From Okapia johnstoni (Eukaryota > Chordata > Mammalia > Artiodactyla > Giraffidae), in the NCBI GenBank assembly GCA_024291935.2, contig CM044320.1, positions 56,362,001 through 56,426,000 of the forward strand: a DNA stretch of 64,000 nucleotides, written 5' to 3'. Under the pieces are notes generated by a model. That model had not been told where the DNA came from. It worked only from the letters and a program-made list of their open reading frames with translations, and searched no databases. Of this stretch, positions 58,441 through 64,000 are shown one piece after another. A program made the translations under genes and the position numbers. Position 1 is the first letter of the stretch. Every line of letters begins with the position of its first letter.

Positions 58441-58442
<2 letters not shown>
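58385..58442. repeat. (CA)29 microsatellite
   Basis: Longest pure dinucleotide run in the window, grown from the SINE tail. Confidence 0.96.
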
Positions 58443-58447
<5 letters not shown>

Positions 58448-60167
58448 TACCAAGGAGACAAAAGACCTATACTCTGAAAACTATAAGACATTGATGAAAG
58501 AAATCATATACAAGTGAAAGATATATCATATTTTTGGATTGAAAGAATCAATATTGTCAAAATGATTATACTACCCAAAGCAATCTACAGACTCAGTACA
58601 ACCCCTATCAAATTACCATTTACATTTTTTCACAAAACCAGAACAAAAAAATTTAAAATTTGTATAGAAACACAAAAGATCCCAAATAGCCAAGGCATTC
58701 CTGAGAAAGAAAAACAGCTGGAAGAATCAGGCTCCCTGACTGAAGACTATACTACAAAGCTGTAGTCATTGAAACAGTATTGGCACAAAAAAAAGTATAG
58801 GCTAATCGAATAGGATAGAAAACCCAGAAATAACCTATGCACCTATGATGAATTAATCTACAATGAAGGAAGCAAGAATATATAATAGAGAAAAGACAGT
58901 CTCAAATTAAGGAGTGCTAGGAAAACTGGACAGCCACATGTAAAAGAATGAAATTAGAACATTCTCTAACACCATACACAAAAATTAACTCAAAATAGAT
59001 TAACAACCTAAATATAAGACTGGATACTATAAAACTCTTAGAGGAAAATAGGCAGAACACTCTTTGTTGTAAATTGCAGCAGTATCTTTTTGGAGCCAAA
59101 TCCTAGAGTAATGCAAATAAAAGCAAATAGATGGGGCCTAATTAAACTTAAAAACTTTTGCACATCCAAGGAAACCATAAACAAAATGAAAAGACAACCA
59201 CAGAATGGGAGAAAATATTTGCAAATGAAGTGACTGACAAGGGATTAATCTCCAAAATATACAAACAGCTCATGCAGCTCAATATCAAGAAAACATGTAA
59301 CCCTGGGCAGAAGATTGAAATAGACATTTCGTCAAAGAAGACAGAGATGGCCAAAAAGCACATGAAAAGATGTTTAATGTCGCTAATTATTATAGAAATG
59401 CAAATCAAAACTACCATGAGGTATCACCTCACACGGTCACAATGGCCATTATCAAAAAAATCTACAAACACTAAATGCTAAGAGAGGGTGTGGAGAAAAG
59501 GGAACCCTCCTATACTGTTGGTGGGAATGTATATTGGTGCAGCCATTATGGTTAATAGTATGGAATTTCCTTAAACTAAAAGAAGTTGCAATGTGACCCA
59601 GCAATCCTATTCCTATCCAGGAAAAGCTATCATTTGAGAAGATACGTGCACTCCATGTTCATCGCAGCACTAGTCACAATAGCCAACACATGGCAGCAGC
59701 CTAAATGTCCATCGACAGACGACTGGATAAAGAGGATGTGGTACATGTATACAATGGAATATTACTCAGCCATAAAAAATAATGAAACAATACCATTTGC
59801 AGTAACATGGATGGACTGAGAAATTATCATACTCAGTGAAGTAAGTCAGAGAAAGACAAATATCATATGATAATCACTTATATGTGGAATCTAAAAAATG
59901 ATACAAATGAACTTATTTACAAACAAACAGACTCATAGACTTTGAACACCAACATGGTTACCAAAGGGGAAAGTTAGAGGGGAGGGATAAATTAGGAGTT
60001 TGGGATTAACATATACACAGTATTATATATAAAATAGATAATAAACAAGGTCTTACTGTATAGCACAGGGAACTCTTTATTCTGTAATAACTTACATATA
60101 CAGAAAAAGAATCTGGAAGAGAATGGATAAGTGTATATTTATAACTGAATCACGTTGCTCTGTGTTG

Positions 60168-60279
60168 TTGTTCAGTAGCTAAGTCATGTCTGACTCTAAC
60201 CCCACGGACTGCAGCATGCCAGGCTTCCCTGTCCTCTGCTGTCTCCTGGAGTTTGCTCATGTCCATTGAGCTGGTGATG
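60168..60279 (-). mobile_element. Short BovB 3'-end fragment inside L1 tail
   Basis: 112 bp antisense tail (TTGTTCAGTAGCTAAGTCATG onward) flanked by CTGTGTTG at 60160-60167 and 60280-60287. It interrupts the 3' end of the sense L1 at 57.5-60.35 kb. Confidence 0.75.
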
Positions 60280-60354
60280 CTGTGTTGCTATACTTGAAAC
60301 TAATACAACATTGTAATTCAACTGTAATATAAAATAAAAATTGAAAGAGAATAA

Positions 60355-61470
60355 CTCTGAAAATCAGGCAAACCATGGATTAGAAGAAAATATTCATTTA
60401 TCTGACAATTCTAATGTGAAAATATAGAGTTTCTATGACTCAAGATAGGGGTGGCTCAAATGATAAAGAATCTGCCTGCAATGTGGGAGACCTGGGTCTG
60501 ATCCCTGGGTTGGGAAGATCCCTGGAGAAGGGAATGGCAACACTTCAGTATTCTTGCCTGGAGAATTCCATGGACAGAAGAGCCTGGTGAGCTACAGGCC
60601 ATGGGGGTCGAAAAGAGTCAGACATGACTGAGTGACGAATATTATACACACACATATATGACTTAAGAATAAAAAAACAACCCATTTTAAAAATTGGCAA
60701 AAACACTTAATGGACACTTTACAAAGGAAGCTACATAATTGACCAATAAACACTGCCATGAGAAATTACACACTGCACACCCACTAGGAAAGCAAAAATT
60801 TAATAGACCGCTGACAGTATTTGTTAAGATGTGCAAACAGAACTTTCTTGCATTACTGGTAGTAATGTAAAATAATATCACTTCAAAAAAAGGTGTGGCA
60901 GTTTCATATAAAGTTAAAACATTCACCTATCCCTTGACTGTGCTGTCCTGAACTTGGTATTTTATTTGAGAGAAATGAAAACAAATCCACAAAAAGACTT
61001 GTATAAGAATGTCTACAACATAATAAGTTAACTTATTTATAATACCTAAAACCTGAAAACAATGAAATGTCTGTCAACAGGAGAATGAGTAAACAAATTA
61101 TGGTATATTTTTACCCTGGAATACTTCTCAGCAATAAAAAGGAATCGATCACTGATATATTCAACAAGCTAGATGAAGCTAAGACGTTAGGCTAATTAAA
61201 AGCATGAGACAAGAGAGTACATACTTAATGATTCCATGTGTATGAAATTATAGTACTTGGTAAAAGTAATCTGTGTTGAAAAACAAAATCAGAACAGTGG
61301 TTGCCTGGAATGAGGGAGAGGACAAAGAATTGACTGGGATTAGAGAGAAGGAACTCTCTGGGCTGATGGAATTGTTCTATATCTTCATTGTGATATGGGT
61401 TACACAGATGCATCCACTGTCAAAATTGTTCAGTTAATATTTAGACATCTCAACATATGTAACATTTACC
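60355..61470 (+). mobile_element. Old L1 (L1M-type) 3' part
   Basis: Diverged sense L1: AATTGGCAAAAACACTTAATG, AACAGGAGAATGAGTAAACA and AACAGTGGTTGCCTGGAATG blocks, split by a Bov-tA at 60446-60656. Confidence 0.6.
60446..60656 (+). mobile_element. Bov-tA SINE inside old L1
   Basis: TSD TATGACTCAAGA at 60434-60445 and TATGACTTAAGA at 60657-60668. Confidence 0.9.
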
Positions 61471-61481
61471 TTAAAAAATAA

Positions 61482-61810
61482 TTGAGGGCCTCCCTGATGG
61501 TCCAGTGGTTAAGAATCCACTTTGCGATGCAGGGGACACCAGTTTGATCCTTAGTCTGGGAAGATCCCACGTGCCATGGAGCATCTAACCCCAATGCCAC
61601 AACTCTATCAAGCCTGTGCTCTAGCGCCTGTGAGCCTCAACTACTGAGCCCATGTGCCACAATTACTGCAGCCCGGGTGCCCTAGAGCCTGTGCTCCACA
61701 GTAAGCCACTGCAACAAGAAGCCTGCGCATTACAACTGGAGAACGCCCCCACACAGCAACAAAGACCCAGCACAGCCAAAAATAAAAATAAATAAAAAAT
61801 AAATTCTTAA
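61482..61810 (+). mobile_element. CHR-1-like SINE
   Basis: GGCCTCCCTGATGGTCCAGT head, full body and AAATAAAAATAAATAAA tail; near full length. Confidence 0.85.
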
Positions 61811-62589
61811 AAAGTCCATGGATGTTGGGGGGAGGTATAGATTAAACAACATGGCAGAATGTTGATAAGTGGCAAAACTGATTGAGATAGAGAATTCATT
61901 ATACAATTCTATATACTTTGTAAATAAAATTTTCCACTTTTTTTAAACTGGAGGAAATGAGTTAAAGATTAATATGCACTGAATTCCAAATACTATATTT
62001 TTTTTTTAAAGAAAGTGAGAACTGGTATAACTACACAGTCTTTGCTAGGCAGAAAACTGAGTGCTAAACAATTAGAAAATCATTGTTTTGTTCGTTCCTG
62101 CCCTTGGGAAAGAGAAGGAAGGGCAGACTGAAGAATGAAACAGAATAATCTTAGTCTGCAGCAATCAGACCACACTATTCAGCGATTCAACTTCCTCTTC
62201 TCAAGGGGACAGAGATATCCAGGCAAGATATTACCAAACCTAGATATTTGTTAATTAAACTCACTTCAGAGCAATACCCTGAGTGAATAATTAATTAAAT
62301 GTTAATTTATGTTGATGATAATATTGCACTTGAATTTTGGAACTTTTCCCCTGAATTTTAAATATTTGAGAAGCAAGAGCTAAGTATTCTGCTAATAACC
62401 TGCATTTTTTTCCTCACATTTTCTTTTTTCTTTTCCCTGCTCATTTCTACTGCTCACTTTGATAATGCAAGTGGTAGAGTTCCCAAGCAGAATGAATTTG
62501 GTTCTATAGAAATTAGCGAGTAGAGTATCTGGGATTTTATAAGGATGATAATTTTTCAACAGGTATTAAAGCTAAGTTGAGAAAAAAAA
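61811..62589. other. Gene-free stretch
   Basis: AT-rich, short A and T tracts only. Confidence 0.4.
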
Positions 62590-62785
62590 AATTGGGTGGT
62601 CCAGTGGGTAAGAATCTGCCTTGTAGTGCAGGGGGCGTGGGTTTGATCCCTTGTCAGAGAACTAAGATTCCACATGTTGTGGGGCAACTAAAGCTGTGCA
62701 CCACAACCACTAAGCTGGCATGCCACAACAGAGATCCTGAATGCTGCAACTAGGACCCCAGGCAGCCAAATAAGTAACTACATGG
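62590..62785 (+). mobile_element. CHR-type SINE, internally deleted
   Basis: GGGTGGTCCAGTGGGTAAGA to AGGCAGCCAAATAAGT. Confidence 0.78.
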
Positions 62786-63219
62786 AAAAAGTTAATCCTT
62801 AGTGACATCCTGAGTGGTAATTGGCAGCTTCTGAGTGCTATCTGCATTTATATTGCTTCACATCGAACGTGGTAAAATAATGGGGAAAAAAATCAAACTG
62901 GGTCTAGAAAACTCTAACATAATGCTTCCTTTTCTGAAAATTAGTAAATCCCAGAGTTCCAGAGCAAAGGCCAAAGCTTTATGGATGTCCCTGCCAAATC
63001 TGGATCGGCAAGGTCAAAGCCAGATGTGTCTGGAGGGGCCAGGCTGGTCACTGGAGTGGCCAGTTATTGGTAGGAGGCCCTGAGGAGTTTGTGTCAAGAG
63101 GCTGGACTCAAAACTCACTAAGGGAAGCACAATGCCCCTCCCCCCCATTTTCCCAATCACGGCATGAGGAGGAGAGTCAATCTGAGGGAAAGAATAGATA
63201 TTGCATTAATTCAGTAAAT
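62786..63219. other. Gene-free stretch
   Basis: A short ORF at 62835-63083 has no recognisable motif; treated as non-coding. Confidence 0.4.
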
Positions 63220-63350
63220 TCTTATTTTAATTTTTACTTTTTGGCCATGCTGCATGGCATGTGGGATCTTAGTTCCCCGACCAGGGATCAAACTCATGCC
63301 TCTTGCATTGGAAGCATGGAGTCTTAACCACTGGACCACCAGGGAAGGCC
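63220..63350 (-). mobile_element. CHR-2-like SINE
   Basis: TSD CAGTAAAT at 63212-63219 and 63351-63358; antisense, complete. Confidence 0.88.
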
Positions 63351-63358
63351 CAGTAAAT

Positions 63359-64000
63359 ATTTACTAAGTACTGACTGTCTACTATATACTGATGCAGGCA
63401 CTAGGGATACTGGAATGTCCAACTTGGATTGGATCTTTGTTATTGGGAATAGCTGCACCAAAGAGGAAGAAGGGTGGGGTGGTTTGGGGCTATAAAATCT
63501 GGTACCCAACCTAGAAGAAGTGACATTTAAACTGAGACCTGAGTTTGAGGAGGAGTTAGCAAGTCCAGGGGGTGTGGAAGGAGACTTCCAAACAAGAGGA
63601 AACTCTGTGTGAAGGCCTTAGAAGGGGGCAGGGACAGTGAGAGAAAGGTGGTGGAAAGGGATGATGTGGAGTAAAGTATCTGGTTCTCAAGGAAACTGGT
63701 ACCCAATTCCCAGGGAGATGAGAAGCTCTGTAACCTGAGTGTCAAAAAAGGTAAACAGTGGGAAAGAATGAAATATTCTGTAAATGGTTTGAAGAAAACT
63801 GGACATCTGGAAAAAAGTTAAATGCTTAAGTTATTTCTATACCAAAATAAGTTCCAGAGATATGAAAGATGTTAATAGAAAAGCAAGCCATACCAGAACA
63901 TGGGAGAATTTTAAACATAATCTTAGATTGGGAAAGCCTAAAGTGACACAAAAATTACAAAACCATAAAAGGTGCTATCGATACTCTTAACAGCATTTTT
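63359..64000. other. Gene-free stretch with L2-like relic
   Basis: 63.36-63.70 kb has the old-L2 order (GCAGGCACTAGGGATACTGG, GACCTGAGTTTGAGGAGGAG, GTGTGAAGGCCTTAGAAGG). The remainder is unassigned and AT-rich. Confidence 0.45.

Larger units (their letters stand above)
57545..60346 (+). mobile_element. L1 LINE, sense, 3' part
   Basis: Sense ORF2 from the block around 57.56 kb (AACCAAGTAGGATTTATTGC) to the 3' UTR and A-rich end (ATATAAAATAAAAATTG). Frames 59158-59481 and 59586-59819 keep [16 protein letters not shown] blocks. Interrupted by a Bov-tA (58192-58440) and a BovB scrap (60168-60279). It abuts the antisense L1 head to head. Confidence 0.82.

Noticed and set aside
62835..63083. 82-residue ORF MLSAFILLHIERGK...
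   Set aside because: No motif, promoter or splice evidence and no repeat identity; insufficient to call a gene.

Overview
This is mammalian nuclear DNA from a bovid ruminant (cattle, sheep, goat or a relative). The diagnosis rests on dozens of copies of the ruminant tRNA/BovA-type SINEs (Bov-tA, Bov-A2), several copies of the BovB LINE (RTE clade), the tRNA-derived CHR-type SINEs of cetartiodactyls and ruminant-type L1 3' ends. A Hsmar1-like mariner, MaLR LTRs and old MIR/L2 relics complete a normal eutherian repeat profile. I see no bacterial or viral genome organisation, no CRISPR array and no operon.

Only one protein-coding gene can be supported. ATP23 (also XRCC6BP1 or KUB3), an M76-family mitochondrial intermembrane-space metallopeptidase and ATP-synthase assembly factor, lies on the + strand as six exons between about 36.5 and 55.25 kb. 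Every internal splice site is GT-AG, the reading frame is open to its stop, the HELIH zinc motif is intact and two AATAAA signals follow. The exception is the start: the codon that aligns with the human ATG is AGG. The nearest upstream in-frame ATGs, at 36383 and 36272, would add 47 or 84 residues.

Layout. 1-30 kb is gene-free and almost wholly transposon-derived: L1 3' ends, SINEs, a solo ERV-type LTR at 4.3-4.9 kb, two MLT1-like LTRs near 8 and 12.5 kb, BovB 3' fragments, and a mariner relic at 26.05-27.30 kb with a BovB and a SINE stacked at its right edge. 30.1-30.42 kb is a GC-rich segment with an inverted CCAAT box, an RFX X-box, a ZNF143-type site and an ETS site, followed by a perfect splice donor. 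It reads as the promoter and first exon of an unidentified, probably non-coding, transcript. 32-35 kb holds two more BovB copies. 36.2-36.95 kb is the CpG-rich ATP23 promoter and exon 1. 36.7-54.8 kb holds the ATP23 introns, with L1, Bov-A2, MIR and a 4.2-kb BovB in intron 4 whose 5' part is inverted. 55.3-64 kb is downstream DNA with two head-to-head L1s, another BovB and more SINEs.

Human ATP23 lies at 12q14 between CTDSP2 and LRIG3; no exon of either is seen here. Repeat family names and the human ATP23 comparison come from memory, so subfamily labels and repeat borders without a target-site duplication (TSD) are approximate. I found no previously undescribed biological system. The strongest leads are the missing ATP23 start codon, the orphan promoter 6 kb upstream, and the inverted BovB in intron 4.
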